This document shows, one piece after another, positions 1-11,505 of a stretch of 64,000 nucleotides of DNA. The notes under the pieces were generated by a model that was not told the DNA's origin, searched no databases, and saw only the letters and a list, made by a program, of their open reading frames with translations. Origin of the DNA: Hemerocallis citrina (taxonomy: Eukaryota; Streptophyta; Magnoliopsida; Asparagales; Asphodelaceae). Made by a program: the position numbers and the translations under genes. Within the stretch, counting starts at the first letter, position 1, and every line of letters starts with the position of its first letter. The stretch covers positions 673,001 to 737,000 of the forward strand of contig JACEHZ010000600.1 of the NCBI GenBank assembly GCA_017893485.1, read 5' to 3'.

Positions 1-678
1 TCATCCCAACTAAACCATTCATGTTAAGGAAATCAAGATGCATAATCTGAAAAAACATGATTTTTTTGAAAAATAAGGGAAATCAAGAGATGATACCGAA
101 GAGAGAGAGAGAGAGAGCGGGGCGACGAGCGCGGGGGCGTAGGAGATAGAGAGAGAGCGGGGCAACACAGTGGTTTCCGATCGCCAATTCACCTCCAAAT
201 AGAGAGAGGGAGGAGGAAAATCGAAAATGACGAAGGGAAGAAGGGACGATGATGAAAGGTCGAAGGCTGTCGAAGAGGACGAAGTGGCGGAGGCAAACGC
301 GTGGGAAGTAGAGCGAGGAAGGAGGGAAAACGAAGCGCCCCCTTTTTTTTGGGGGGGGGGGGGTTGGGAAAATGGCGAGCGAAAGATTAGGGTTTGCGGG
401 ATTTATCGCAGCTTATTCACCGGCGTTTCAATTAGACACGCTGGTGAATGTATCGGTATATTCACCGGCGTTTATTATTAAAACGCCGGTGAATAATACA
501 CTTCACCGGCGTTTTTAAAAAAAAACGTCGGTGAATACGAATATTGCCCGGCGGTTTAAAGCGACCGCCGGTGTATAACCTTCCTATCTGGCGCCCCATT
601 TCTATTCGCTCCCTACCCCGGCGTTACTAGTAAAATGCCGGGGAATATTCGCCGGTAAATCGAGTATCTTTTGTAGTG
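1..678. mobile_element. 3' end of a CACTA (En/Spm) DNA transposon, running in from the left edge
   Basis: The right end reads TTTTGTAGTG, the reverse complement of the CACTACAAAA terminus typical of CACTA elements. Between about 415 and 655 there are several copies of TTCACCGGCGTTT and its reverse complement, in facing pairs, plus variants with GCCGG cores. Clustered short subterminal repeats just inside the end are a hallmark of this superfamily. The left end and the transposase lie outside the window or are absent. A GA-rich and G-rich stretch (100-360) precedes the repeats. No credible ORF is present. The element abuts, and probably interrupted, the decayed copia element that follows. Confidence 0.75.
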
Positions 679-741
679 TCTTGGGTCAGTCTATCACTAC
701 TGGCCCCCTCTGCCCCTACATTCTTTCTTACTCTCGGTATG

Positions 742-1866
742 AATTCTTCCTGAATTTTAGATTTTGGTGCATTACATCATCTTAGTAGTAATTATTCACT
801 GTTGACAACCAGCACTACACTTCCCTCTCACTCTCCATCCCTACACACTGCTGATGGCTCACAACTTCTCACTACACACTCAGAATCTATTAGCTCTTCC
901 ACTCTCACATTGCCTTATGTTCTTTATGCTCCTCATTTATCAATAAACCCTATTTTCATTGGTGTGTTGTGCGATAGTGGCCTTATCATTACATTTGATT
1001 TTTTAGATTGTTCTATTACCGATTCTCACACTAGTCAGGAGTTTGGACATGCTAGTCGGCAGAGTCGTTTATATCATCTAGATTTTCTTCATGCACATAA
1101 ATTTCATCCTCATTTTGCAAGTGTTGTGCTCTCTGATGCTGGTCTGTGGCACAGATGTTTATGACATATTAGTGAGTCTCGACTTAAGACTTTAGCCCAT
1201 AGTGGTACCCTTGGCTCTCTTACTTTTACTCTCTTTTTTTTATTGTCAAGGTTGTCATTTGGTCAAAACCATAGCATAACCTATTAATAACAAAAGTACT
1301 TCTTAAACCACCCATCATTTCCAACTTATTCAGTCTAACATGTGGGGACCATCTCCTATACCTTCTTACAAAGGTTATCTCTATTATATTAGTTTCATCA
1401 ATGAATTTACTCGATATACATCGGTATTTCTTATGCGCCAACGCTCTGAGATACCTGACATTTACCAGTTCTTTACGAACATGGTTCACACTCAGTTTGA
1501 TGTGCATATCAAAATCTTTCGCTCTGACGGTGCTCGTGAGTACACTTCAGCTACTATGAGATCCATCATTCAATATCATGGTACACTCTTTCATCAGTCA
1601 TGCCCTCACATGCATGATCAGAATGGTATAGCTGAACACAAGCATCGTCACATCTTTGAGACAGCTTGCGCTCTTCTACTTTCCGCTTCTGTACCTCGTT
1701 CTTTCTGGTTGAAGCTATTATAATGTCTTTCAGTCTTATTAACTTCACTCCCTCGTCTGTCTTATCTGGCACATCACCTTATGAGGCTCTTCGTTACTTA
1801 CCACCGGACTACACTATGCTCTGTATCTTTGGGTGCACATGTTATATCCTTCTCCCTCCCACTTAG
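742..1866 (+). pseudogene. copia protease, GAG-pre-integrase and integrase remnants
   Basis: Around 745-800 the translation contains ILDFGALHH, a decayed form of the copia aspartic protease motif (usually D-S-G-A). The stretch 960-1200 resembles the pre-integrase region, with LWHRCL followed by a stop and HISESRLKTL. Positions 1340-1723 keep integrase core features: MWGPSP after the first catalytic Asp region, RSDGAREY around the second Asp, and a degenerate QNGIAEHKHRH around the catalytic Glu. Positions 1733-1866 continue with TSPYEALRY and a GCTCY block. Several stops and frame changes separate these pieces, so no functional polyprotein can be made. Confidence 0.8.
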
Positions 1867-2226
1867 CGCACGAAGCTCACCGCCCGAGCTGCCAAGTGTA
1901 TTAACCCTCGGTCTCAATCCTGAGCATAAAGGATAGCGTTGTTTTGATCATGTAGCGTTGTCTTGACATGTCTCCTTTGTGGAAGACTCTTCCTACTACT
2001 TGAATCATCCTGAGGATGCTAGTTTTCTCGACTCCCCAGTTATTGGGCCTATCTCCCCGACCATACCTTCACGCATTTTATTTGATCTTACTCCTTTGGC
2101 TCATTTCTCATCTCATACTGACATTCCACATATTATTCCTCCTACGGAGACATCACGTGCCACCCTATAGCATTATACACCCTCACCATCTACATCCTCA
2201 CAGCTGCATGCGCCCACACCACCTAT

Positions 2227-2614
2227 TGTAACACCTCGTACTTAAGAGTATATATATATATATAATTGGTTGGTTGTCCTATATCCTATAAATGAAATCT
2301 ATAGGGTGTGGTGTATGGAATTTAACAGAGTTGGATGTGAGTGGGGGGAGGGGAGTTGGTTGGCTGCAATGTGGGGTCCTCCCCCGGTTTGTGTTGCTTA
2401 TGTGAGTAAGACAGAAGGAGAGACTGTGATGTGCATGGGGTGATGTGGCACAGTAGGCTGCTTTCGTCCCACATCGGTGGGGAGCTTGGGTAATTGAGTG
2501 GTTATATAGGATTGCCCATGATCAAAAGGCCCAAATAGTCCAGACACCTTTTGTGAGGCCAGCCTGTGGTGGAAAGTTGTTAGAATTTGCTTGAGTGGGG
2601 CCCGGGACATTACA
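2227..2614 (+). repeat. TRIM 5' LTR
   Basis: Begins TGTAACACC and ends GACATTACA. It contains CCCACATCGG at about 2470 and GGTTATATAGG, a plausible TATA region, at about 2500; both are conserved in the partner LTR. It carries a short TA run (2250-2262) that the 3' LTR lacks. Confidence 0.85.
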
Positions 2615-2617
2615 AAC

Positions 2618-2628
2618 GGTATCAGAGT
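2618..2628 (+). promoter_or_regulatory. TRIM primer-binding site
   Basis: GGTATCAGAG lies three bases inside the 5' LTR and matches the 3' end complement of initiator methionine tRNA, used for minus-strand priming by most plant LTR elements. Confidence 0.75.
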
Positions 2629-2841
2629 CGACTTTCGACACCAATCGTGGGTAAGATTAGATTAAAGGTATGCCGGAGATGGAGCCAGCAAATGTACACT
2701 AGTAGATAACCAGAGTCCCGGGTAGGGCTGTACAGCTAGCAGAATCAGGGTACTCCACTCCACATCAGCTAGAAGGGGATCCTGAATCAGGTTGCAAGTC
2801 TCGGGATCAGCGAGGACGCTAAGTTCTTAAGGGGGTGTGTG

Positions 2842-3241
2842 TGTAACATCCCATACTTAAGAGTGTGTACTTAAGAGTTCTAATTGGTTGGTTGGCCTAT
2901 AGATGAGTTCTATAGGGTGTGGTGTATGGAATTTAATAGAGTTGGATGTGAGTGGCGGGAAGAGGGGGAGGGAGTTTGTTGGCTGCCATGTGGGGTCCTC
3001 CCCTAGGTTTTGCTGCTCACGTGAGAAAGACAAGAAAAGAAGGAGTGGCTGTGTTGTGCATGGGGTGATGTGGCACAGTGAGTTGCTTTCGTCCCACATC
3101 GGTAGGGGAACTTGGGTAATTGAGTGGTTATATAGGATTGCCCATGATCAAAATGCACCAAATAGTGTGGACACCTTTTGTGAAGTCAGTCTGTGGTGGA
3201 CAATTGTTAGAATTTGCTTGAGCGGGGTCTGCGGGGTTACA
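2842..3241 (+). repeat. TRIM 3' LTR
   Basis: Begins TGTAACATCC and ends GGGGTTACA. It aligns with the 5' LTR along its whole length with many substitutions and small indels, so the insertion is old. Confidence 0.85.
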
Positions 3242-3246
3242 CCTAC

Positions 3247-4890
3247 CTCACCCCCACACACTGTCCATCCGCTACCGGTCCGTCAGTCTACACGCACTAC
3301 GTCGGGCATCCCACCGGCATGTTACGCACCTGATGTCATTGGTCCTTCTGACCCATTTGGTTTTTCCACCCTAGCCTCCTTCTCACCATAGTTTCATGTG
3401 TATCTCACTGTTGTACACTCCACACATGAGCCCTGAACCATCATAAAGCTATTCAATATCCCGAGTGTCAGGAAGCTATTGCAGAGGAGTTCGGTGCATT
3501 TGATCAGACTGACACTTGAGATGTTGTTCCACTTCCTGTGGGCGTGCAGGCGGTTAGCTGTAAGTGGATCTTAATGGTCAAATATCGATTTGATGGCTTC
3601 ATTGAGCGGCACAAGGTTCGTCTTATTGCCCGAGGATTTACTCAAGAGCATGACATTGATTATGATGAGACTTTTGCCCCTGCTGCACAGATAACTGCAG
3701 TTCGCACTCTCTTTGTCGTTACCGCCGTTCATCCGTGGTCGTTATACCAGATGGACGTGAAGAATGTCTTTCTTCATGGTACCTTATCTGAGATTTTTTA
3801 CATGCATCCTCCTCCTGACCTTCTCACTCTTCCTTGTCATGTTTGTCATCTGCGTCGAGCTATATATGGTGTGAAATAGGTCCCTCATGCCATGGTTTGA
3901 GTGTTTTTACATTGTCATCACACAAACTAGTTTTCGTTAGAGTTTACAAGACCACTCTATGTTTATGTAGTCATCACCGCATGGGAGGTTTCTTCTATTA
4001 TTATATGTTGATGACATGATTATTACTGGGGATGATTATGCATGTATTGCATCCACCCAGAAATACCTTCACCAGTAGTTTTATTTGAAAGATCTTGGCA
4101 TATTACACTATTTTATGGGTCTACAGATTGCCCATGGATCTCGGGGGATACTTATTTTTCAAAAAAAATACACATCAGATATTATCTCCACTACATGTCT
4201 CCCTGATAGTCAATCAGCTGATACTCCCTTATAACTTCATGTGAAGCTTCGTCCTACAGATGGTGAGCTCCTTCCCGACCCTACTAGATATATGCAGATT
4301 GTTGGATAGCTTGTCTACTTATGCATGACCAGACCCGATATTGCTCATGTAGTCAGTATTGTTAGTCAGTTTTTTTCGCTCCTACATTAGTTCACTATAG
4401 TTCTCTTCTTCGGATCCTTAGATATCTTCAGGGCACTATCACTCGCTCATTATACATGCCTTCTACATTTAAATTGGAGCTCAGTGCATATTCTGATTCA
4501 GATTGGACAAATGATCCAACCACTAGACAGTCAACCACATGTTTCTGTCTATTTATTGGTGATTTACTGATCTCATGGAGAAATAAGAAACATGTAGTTG
4601 TTGCATATTCTTCCACCGAAGTTGAGTACAGAGCAATGGCCGCTACTACTAGAGAGATTGTTCATGTTCGTTGGTTGTTATCAGATATGAGTGTCACTCT
4701 CATAGGAGTTACTCCTCTTCCTTGTGATAATCAGGGTACATTGCACAATGCAAGCAACCCGTTCTTTCATGAATGAACGAAGCACATAGAAATAGATTGC
4801 CACTATCATGAACCATTTCCCTTCATTCTATTAGCTCTTCACAGTAGACAGCAGACTTATTCACCAAATCTCATACTGTTAAGAGATTTT
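3247..4890 (+). pseudogene. copia reverse transcriptase and RNase H remnants
   Basis: Positions 3538-3879 resemble the start of copia RT, with CKWI, a KARLVARGFTQ-like block, DYDETFAPAA and QMDVKNVFLHG. The YVDDM catalytic box is readable near 4000-4020 but in a shifted frame. Positions 4456-4776 match copia RNase H: SAYSDSDWTNDPTTRQST, an ISWRNKK block, SSTEVEYRAMA and CDNQG. Stops and frameshifts occur between and within these blocks. Together with the integrase fragments upstream of the TRIM they form one disrupted pol region. Confidence 0.8.
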
Positions 4891-4944
4891 GTTACTTGAT
4901 GTGCAAACTTGCACTGTTCGACCCACCGTGAGTTTGAAAGAAAG

Positions 4945-5077
4945 TGTTAGATATTGTAATATATACTTATCCCATATCAGGTTATGCATCTGTTTAGTAT
5001 TTGGTTCCCTCCTATATAAAAAAGTCGTTGTATTCAGTTATAATCAATCCAATAATATTTTCAATCTCCCTGTTAAC
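4945..5077 (+). repeat. 3' LTR of the decayed copia element (short, about 133 bp)
   Basis: A purine-rich tract (AGTTTGAAAGAAAG) leads into TGTTAGATATTG, which looks like a U3 start. CCTATATAAA near 5013 is a TATA candidate. The end is placed at CCCTGTTAAC. The LTR is short, as in many copia lineages. There is no partner LTR to confirm the borders. Confidence 0.6.
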
Positions 5078-8048
5078 CTTAACACTAAGGATAAATTTCA
5101 CTTATCCAGCTCTAATTTTGGCCTATTATCAAAAAACTCATATATTCTTTTATTCTCATCATTGGACCACCCTCCTTTAAAATCCCCGTTATTTCTTCAT
5201 AACCTCGTTATTTCAATATGAAATGTCTGAAATACCCCTATATCAAGCTTCTTAACCTCTGCTGCTTTATTTTAAAGGTGGGGCCCCAAAAAAATATTTA
5301 TAAAAAGAAAACCAAGGGTTTATGCGTTAACCATGTATATAAAGAAAGTTTTAAATTAGTTTAGGCACTAATCAAAATTTTACAGTAAATCAAGGGTAAT
5401 TTAGTCAAGAAATAGCATAAACAGTCAGGTGACCTCACGTAGTACAGTTTAGCATAATAGATGAGTTTTCTGATGAAGAAAACGAACAAAGGGTGGTCTA
5501 TTGACGAGAAAAAAAGAACAGGTAGTTTTCTTGGTAATGGACTAGAGGTGGACGTGATTAAGTGAAAGTTATCCTATAGCTAATGCTCGGTAGCATGTCT
5601 TCGAATTAATTTGCCAAAAATATTGTAGCGCACAAACAGCGACACATGTGGTCAGTAAAAACGATATCCAACTTTGCAAGAGTTGTATTTGAAAGATTTT
5701 GTATAGTGCGTGTAATGTAAAATCTAGGCTATAAAGAAGGACCTCATCTACACGTGACGTGTGTGAGTGTTTGAAAAAGGCCGCAGCCATGACTTCAATT
5801 ATTTATAATAAATTTAGACCTTCGGTGAACTTCACCAAAAATAAATATACTAAGTCCGCAAGTAATGAATGAACGAATCCACAAAGGGAATGAGCCAATG
5901 ACGCGTGCCGTCAATGAAAGTGAAGGACTCTGCAACTGTTGCAGAGGGGTTGGAAGCTAGATGAAATAAAGAGGAGTACCCAGAAGAGAATTTGATGTTA
6001 CCGATCCAAAGATCCGTCCAAAATTTCGCTCAAGACCCGTCTGCGCAGGTATAAAAGATACTACATTGGAAAGCGGCTGGAGCCTTCCAGACACCTTTCC
6101 AGAAGGAGGATGCTAGGCGATTTACAGTCGCAGGGAATTCTCACCAACAGCAAGAACGAGAGCGGTAATCCTTGATGCACTGAATCCAAGGTAAGTTATC
6201 TCGATAATGGAGGTTCCACAGCCATTTACCTAGGAGGGCGAAGTTATGGAGCGTAAATATTGTTGCAACCGTGTACATATTAAAGGACAACAATAGAGTC
6301 CCAATTAAACTCGAGTAATTTTTTTTTTGTTTTTTTTTTATTTTTTGTCATAAATAAAGTCCTTATTCTCGGGCATTCGAAACTTAAAGATTTATGAATT
6401 AGTTCGTGCTTAACTACCAATTAGATGTAACGAATCTGCATCTTCTTGATTTCTCACATATTTGTATGAGTAATTTTAATTTTCAATTGATGGAAAGATC
6501 GACCCACACATCTCTTACTGAACAAGTAGTGGATTCAGAAACTTGGCATATTGATAATAGGCAAAATATGAAGGAAAAAAACCTTTTAACTATTTCCTTT
6601 ATGTAGAAAATCTGTTGTACAAAAAAAATCACACTCAAGTATAATTGTAAAAAATTCACTCTGACGGCCTGAGCTTTCTGCTAAAGTTGAGTAAGGTTTT
6701 TTATCAATAATAAAAAAGATGTATGATATTTTCTGAACTAACTTACAAAAACAAATTAGATTATTTAATACAAGTAGAAAAGTAGAAAAGTTGAATGTGA
6801 TTTTTCGAAAATATAATTCATAAAATTTTTTGCAACCATACTTGATTTTCTGTTAAAAGAAAATTTCAGTGAGATTTTCCGTACTGGATTTTTTTTTTAA
6901 TTTAGCCTGCATAATATTATATATGCACTCGTTCTGGGAATCGTTCCCAAGCCCTGCTGGGCCCACTAATCCAGGAGGGCCACTGCAATAACTCTGTCCA
7001 ATTCTCCACGTCCGCGTGTAAAGATCTTCATCGTCAGATCTGATCGAGCGGTGAATAGGGTGTGATGGGTTGAATTTGGGCCCACTAAGAGGTTTGGGCT
7101 CCACAAGCATCACACTTTTCAAGTTTGGGTGGGCCGTGGGCTCAGTAGTAGGAGGCGTGGGCCCTCGGCTGAGCTGGATGAATTTGTAGCTGATTTTTCT
7201 TCAGACTAAATAAAGATTCCTATATTTTTGTTTTTGTGCACAAAAAAAAGAAATAAAGAAAACTGCACTCGTTTGTTTATGTTTCTCTTCTACTAGTATA
7301 ATGTATGCGCGATGCACGTTTAAAAACATTAAAGTCATCAAATTAAATGAATATATATCGAATAAAAAAAATAGTTTATATTTAAATGTTTTGATTTGAC
7401 ATACACGTGCGATGCATATTTATATTTGTTAAATATAGTTTAAACATGTATTATATATGTTTATATAGTTATAAAGTTAGAATTTGTTTATTACAAATTC
7501 TAGCTCTCCCATTAAAATAGTAGATTGATATACAACAACTGAATATCTTCTTAAAAGATGACGGTCAAAACTAACCTTTAACCAAAATTTAGCCATTTAT
7601 CTAATGAATTTAAGAGAAACAATTTCACTTTACCGTACCGTACGTACGTACGTAGACTCTCTAGTATGTAGATGTAATCCAGTTGTCCGTTTGCTTTTCA
7701 TCAATGATTTTTATAAATAGCTCAATCACACGAAAATTTGTTTCCTTTAAATTTAGTTACCTTTTCGTTATTAGACGTTAAATTTGAAGGCATTTGTTGT
7801 CTTCATTGACGAATTGACGAATTTGACATGAACTGTAAGAGATTGACATTTTATTGTCATTATAATTCATTTAAGTTTTGTAAGTACACCTCACTTAGTG
7901 TTGACTTTAGATGATCAGTCATGCTCAAAGCTCAAAGCTGACACTATTTCGATGAATAGCTGTCCACGGTAGGCTTTTTTTGTTTTCTTTCTTGGTTTAG
8001 TTTTCTAACATCCATAAACATATTTCTCTCGAATGTTTTAGAGGTGGT
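5078..8048. other. AT-rich intergenic DNA, no recognisable gene
   Basis: No ORF here has recognisable protein similarity. A GC-richer stretch at 5990-6240 holds GGTATAAAAG (6049-6058) and, at 6191, AAGGTAAGTT, a good splice-donor match, so it could be a stray promoter plus leader. Positions 6900-7160 are rich in GGGCCC-type words, and 7631-7655 holds short CGTA repeats. Sequence from about 7284 resembles a Helitron end and is listed separately. Confidence 0.5.
7284..7420 (-). mobile_element. Possible Helitron-like 3' end (minus strand)
   Basis: On the minus strand the segment ends in a weak GTGCATCGCGCAT-type palindrome followed by ATACTAG and T, matching the hairpin plus CTRR|T pattern of Helitron 3' ends. 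A second copy of the palindrome, ACACGTGCGATGCAT, lies at about 7402. The same motif family is clustered at 53.2-53.8 kb. No 5' end was found. Confidence 0.3.
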
Positions 8049-8400
8049 TAGGGATGGCGACCGGGCCGGGCCGATCTGCGACCCGCTGGTCAAACCCAGC
8101 CCGTTAAAAGATGGTTCGGGTTCGGGTTCGGGTTCGGGTCCGGGTCGAACCCGCGAGTCTAAGCGGGTCGACCCGGATCGTCAAAAAACAGATTTCAACC
8201 CATCGAACCCGGCTCGTGAACCCGGTAAACAGTGCGAAACCCGCTCACCTACCCATGGGTTGACCCGCCGGTTTCGAACCGTTAGATCCGTATGGGTCGA
8301 CCGTTCGACACTCGCGGGTCCAACGGCAAAAAACCTGGGCTAACGGCTGTTATAACCGGGGTTTTTTTTCCCTATAAATATCCCTCAAACCCAAACACGT
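8049..8400 (+). mobile_element. 5' terminal segment of a hAT-type transposon
   Basis: It starts TAGGGATGGCGACCGGGC, a form typical of plant hAT inverted-repeat ends, followed by a GGGTTC/GGGTCGACCC-rich stretch and then AACGGCTGTTATAACCGGGG and CCCTATAAATA (8370-8380), which looks like a promoter. I know this layout from the non-coding 5' region of RICESLEEPER-like hAT elements. No transposase reading frame or right end follows, so it is a truncated copy. The ORF across 8044-8343 is a by-product of the repeat. Confidence 0.5.
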
Positions 8401-8771
8401 CTTGTTGCAAGTATGGTGGAACTTTTCCTTAAAAAAAAAAAGTATGGTGGAACTTTATCTGCTAATAGACGGATTTTACTGAGATACTTCCGATCAGTAT
8501 TTTGTTTGGTTTCTCAAATTTTTGGTATTAACCATAGTGGTCTTTTCCTGAATATGAATGAAAATGACTGTATATGGAAGGAATGACAGGGAATCAGTAG
8601 ATTAATTAGTCCGGGAATTCAGATCTGATTGGTTTATTTTTTTATTTTTTTTTTGGTTTTTTTAACAGATATGTAGAGAAAAAACTGGTTCTCAATTTAT
8701 TAATCCAAATAAATGAGAGCCACTCATTTCAATTCCCTCATATCTAATGGTCATAATTGATGTATCTCATT

Positions 8772-8805
8772 ATCTCATTTTAAGATGTATCTCATTAGAT
8801 CACTC

Positions 8806-8852
<47 letters not shown>

Positions 8853-8905
8853 AATGCTCTATTCAAAACACAATCTCATTTTAAGATGTATCTCATTGGA
8901 TCACT

Positions 8906-8948
<43 letters not shown>

Positions 8949-9030
8949 CAGTTTTCACAACATTTGTGTTTTGAATAGAGCATTTCTCATATATACAACA
9001 TTTGTGTTTTGAATAGAGCATTACAAAATT
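8772..9030. repeat. MITE-like block of direct and inverted repeats around AT microsatellites
   Basis: A perfect 24 bp inverted repeat lies at 8849-8872 and 8965-8988, starting GAGAAATGCTCT. A 36 bp direct repeat (ATCTCATTTTAAGATG...) occurs at 8772-8807 and 8873-8908, each copy followed by an (AT)n run (8808-8847 and 8909-8946). The right inverted arm is partly repeated at 8997-9024. This suggests a small foldback element that copied itself next to an AT tract. Confidence 0.6.
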
Positions 9031-9489
9031 GTATGGCTGAAAATTCTAACAGCATAATGGATGGGCAAATTAACTTCAAATTACTTGATTTTTTATTGTT
9101 ATGCTATCTAAGGTATATAGAACAATATGAGTGGTTCGGATTTGTCATAGGTGCTCTATTTTGTGAGTGCTCACGGAGTGCTCACCAAAAATAGTGTGCA
9201 ACCGAAGGGGACTCTATATATATATATATATATATAAAACTGTTCAGACAAAGTCCAGCATACAAAAGATAGTATGGCTTGACAATCCCAAAGAACTGAA
9301 GAAGCCAGAAAACACCTGTCAGTCAGGCTTGAGATTGTACATCATATAGGGACCAAAAAAGGGAGGCCGATCCAGAATTTAAATTTAATTTTTTTTAAAA
9401 AAAAACTGTAATCATTGTTAATGTTAGGCGAAATAGAAGGGCAGTGATTGTCAAGAAGAAGAATGGTTTCAGCGAACATCCCATCAGAT
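9031..9489. other. Intergenic, nothing recognisable
   Basis: AT-rich sequence with a short TA run (9215-9236). No coding similarity was seen. Confidence 0.5.
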
Positions 9490-9656
9490 TGAAGTGTGCT
9501 TTACAGGCATGGCAGTAAAATTTCAAACGAGAGGGATACAAATTGCCTCTTAGATTGTTAACTGAAAGGTCCGAAATCTCAGGTGATGTAAGACAGGATA
9601 GTTGTGCTGGAATATAACCAATAAACTGCTTTGATCTTAAAACTCAGTAAGTTTCA
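9490..9656 (-). pseudogene. Fragment of a second LRR receptor-like protein gene
   Basis: On the minus strand this stretch aligns with codons of the intact RLP gene near 12190-12340. One frame reads GYIPAQLSCLTSPEISDLSV, against GYIPLQLSYLTSLQILDLSD in the intact gene, and nucleotide similarity continues through the following segment up to about 9490. The upstream side runs straight into a stop, and neither the signal peptide nor the transmembrane part is found nearby. It is a relic of a tandem RLP copy lying 3' of the intact gene on the same strand. Confidence 0.75.
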
Positions 9657-11505
9657 ATGCCGGCCGGTAAGCTCTCTCATATCCACGTAAATAAGCAGCC
9701 AGATAGTTCACACTGAGAAAAAAGTGCATACAATTGCCTGCAACGCTAGCTTCAAAGATGAAGGATTTTCACCAGAGAGGTTGTTCTCTCTTTTGAACAT
9801 AAACTTCTGCTCTTTATGTTCTCTGTTAAAGAAGTAACTAGCCAAATTAGATACTTCTTACCAAGATATATGACCTACTAATAACAAAGGATATATATAA
9901 CAGTGAAGGTAACTTTTTAAATTACCAAACAAAATTCATGATAAACATAATAAGTGGAATGCCAAGAAATATAGACAATATTAGAAACTGTAGAATCACA
10001 CTGATTATCCATCAGTCCTAATAATATAATCAGTTTATTAATTTGATAATCTTCTAAAAAAAATCTGAACTAAGAGCATTACTATTCAGACCGAGGCAGT
10101 TACAATACCTTTATCGGCCAAACCGCATGTATGTTCCTTTGCTAGAGAAGGATATATAATCTCTGTTGCAAGCTATACAAAAAAAAAACACCGGAAAACG
10201 TACAATTCTAGACAGAGATCAAACAAGATCCAAATAGAAAATGAAAGTGCACAAAGATTTAGAAGATGAAAGAATGAAAGGGGCGCTGCTCCACCAACCA
10301 TGCCGCCGCCACTAGAGACACTTTGTGGATGTAAAAAAAACACGGACAAGGCTTCATAAAATACTCTGAGCTTTGCCTTTCCTAACATGTTTACAATCTT
10401 CAAAGTAATGAAAGTACCGCATTTTTGCAAACAATGATAGAAGCAGAAATGTAGAATAACAAATAAGAATCTATGTGTAGAACAACATGATAATGGCATA
10501 AAATTAATGGTAGAAAATATTCTTCTCAGACACAAATTGCAATGGATTGCACTTACCGAGCTTGACCTCCAGTACCATCCAACAAAAACATCCAACAACC
10601 CAAGTGAGACAACTTAAAATCATACAATTTATAGACTTCTCAGAAAAAGAAAAAGAAAAAAAGAAGAAGAAAAAAAATCATACAATTTAGCATAGTGCAT
10701 GTATGAGTCGATATCTTGCTGGCCATTAATGCTTTAATGGTTAACAAAGAGAATAACATAAGGGCTTGTGCACAAAGTTGAGCAGAATGTACTTCAGTTG
10801 TGTTGGAAGTTGACTGAGTGAGTGGTACTCTAGTAGGCACCCACTGTGATGATGACTCATGTCAAAGTACAAAGTGGATAGCAGAGTATTCATTCGGAAG
10901 TGTAGTTTGTTCTCCAATACAATAGGGAGTTTGTTGCAACGAGGCAGGAGCAAGAGGTGTTCCATTTGTTGTTCAAACACAAATCTTTTATTTCTTCTAT
11001 TCCGTACTCAAAACTCAGACAAATAAACTGATGAAGATACTTGAATGTTGTTGAGACGAAAGGCAGGCAGTATATATTAAATTAATTGAAGGTTTAAAAG
11101 CACGAACAGAGTGGTTTCCTCTTATATTTCTAGTCATTAACTGCAAAACATATTCCACATAAAAAAATGATTAACCAGTTACTAATTTTGCAAAAGAAAA
11201 ATTAGTTTGACGAGCAGAGATTAAACATGTGGAATAAATACGCAAGAGGGCATGCCCACAACCATACAAATATCACATTTCTCTCAAAATACAAGTAAAC
11301 GACCTTTTATAAATAAACATAAACAGAGTTATATATATATATATATAGAGGTAACAAGGAACAACTGGACTTGAGATTATTTATACAACTGAAAGTTTGA
11401 GCAAAGCATAACAAGAAATAAAACTAGACTAGACAACACACATAATATATAATGAGAATTACATAAGGGTTTGACAAAGAAAATTATTGGTTGGCGTTCA
11501 GTAGT
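9657..11505. other. Intergenic region downstream of the RLP gene
   Basis: AT-rich with a few unrecognised ORFs. No domain or conserved motif was seen. The RLP transcript (minus strand) must end somewhere near 11.3-11.5 kb, where AATAAA-like words are frequent, but I cannot pick one poly(A) signal. Confidence 0.45.

Larger units (their letters stand above)
2227..3241 (+). mobile_element. TRIM (terminal-repeat retrotransposon in miniature)
   Basis: Two direct repeats of 388 and 400 bp start TGTAACA and end TTACA, and enclose a 227 bp non-coding interior. Directly after the first repeat is GGTATCAGAG, the usual plant primer-binding site complementary to initiator methionine tRNA. Just before the second repeat lies a purine-rich TTAAGGGGG tract. 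The flanks are CCTAT (2222-2226) and CCTAC (3242-3246), a 5 bp target duplication with one mismatch. Total length is 1,015 bp with no coding capacity, as expected for a TRIM that uses enzymes supplied by other elements. It sits inside the copia pol gene. I saw no 5S rRNA-like motif that would indicate the Cassandra family. Confidence 0.88.
680..5077 (+). mobile_element. Decayed Ty1/copia retrotransposon, split by a TRIM
   Basis: Fragments with copia homology occur in canonical order: protease, GAG-pre-integrase, integrase, reverse transcriptase, RNase H, then a short 3' LTR. Stops and frameshifts are frequent throughout. The 5' LTR and gag are missing, replaced by the CACTA end at 678. Positions 2227-3241 belong to a nested TRIM. 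This is a dead element whose left end was lost when, or after, the CACTA element landed. Confidence 0.85.

Noticed and set aside
6040..6200. TATA-like GGTATAAAAG followed by a splice-donor-like AAGGTAAGTT
   Set aside because: No coding exon, similarity or acceptor could be attached; mentioned only as context.
8044..8343. 99-residue Gly/Ser/Arg-rich ORF
   Set aside because: It is a reading of the GGGTTC/GGGTCGACCC repeat of a hAT end; no protein similarity.
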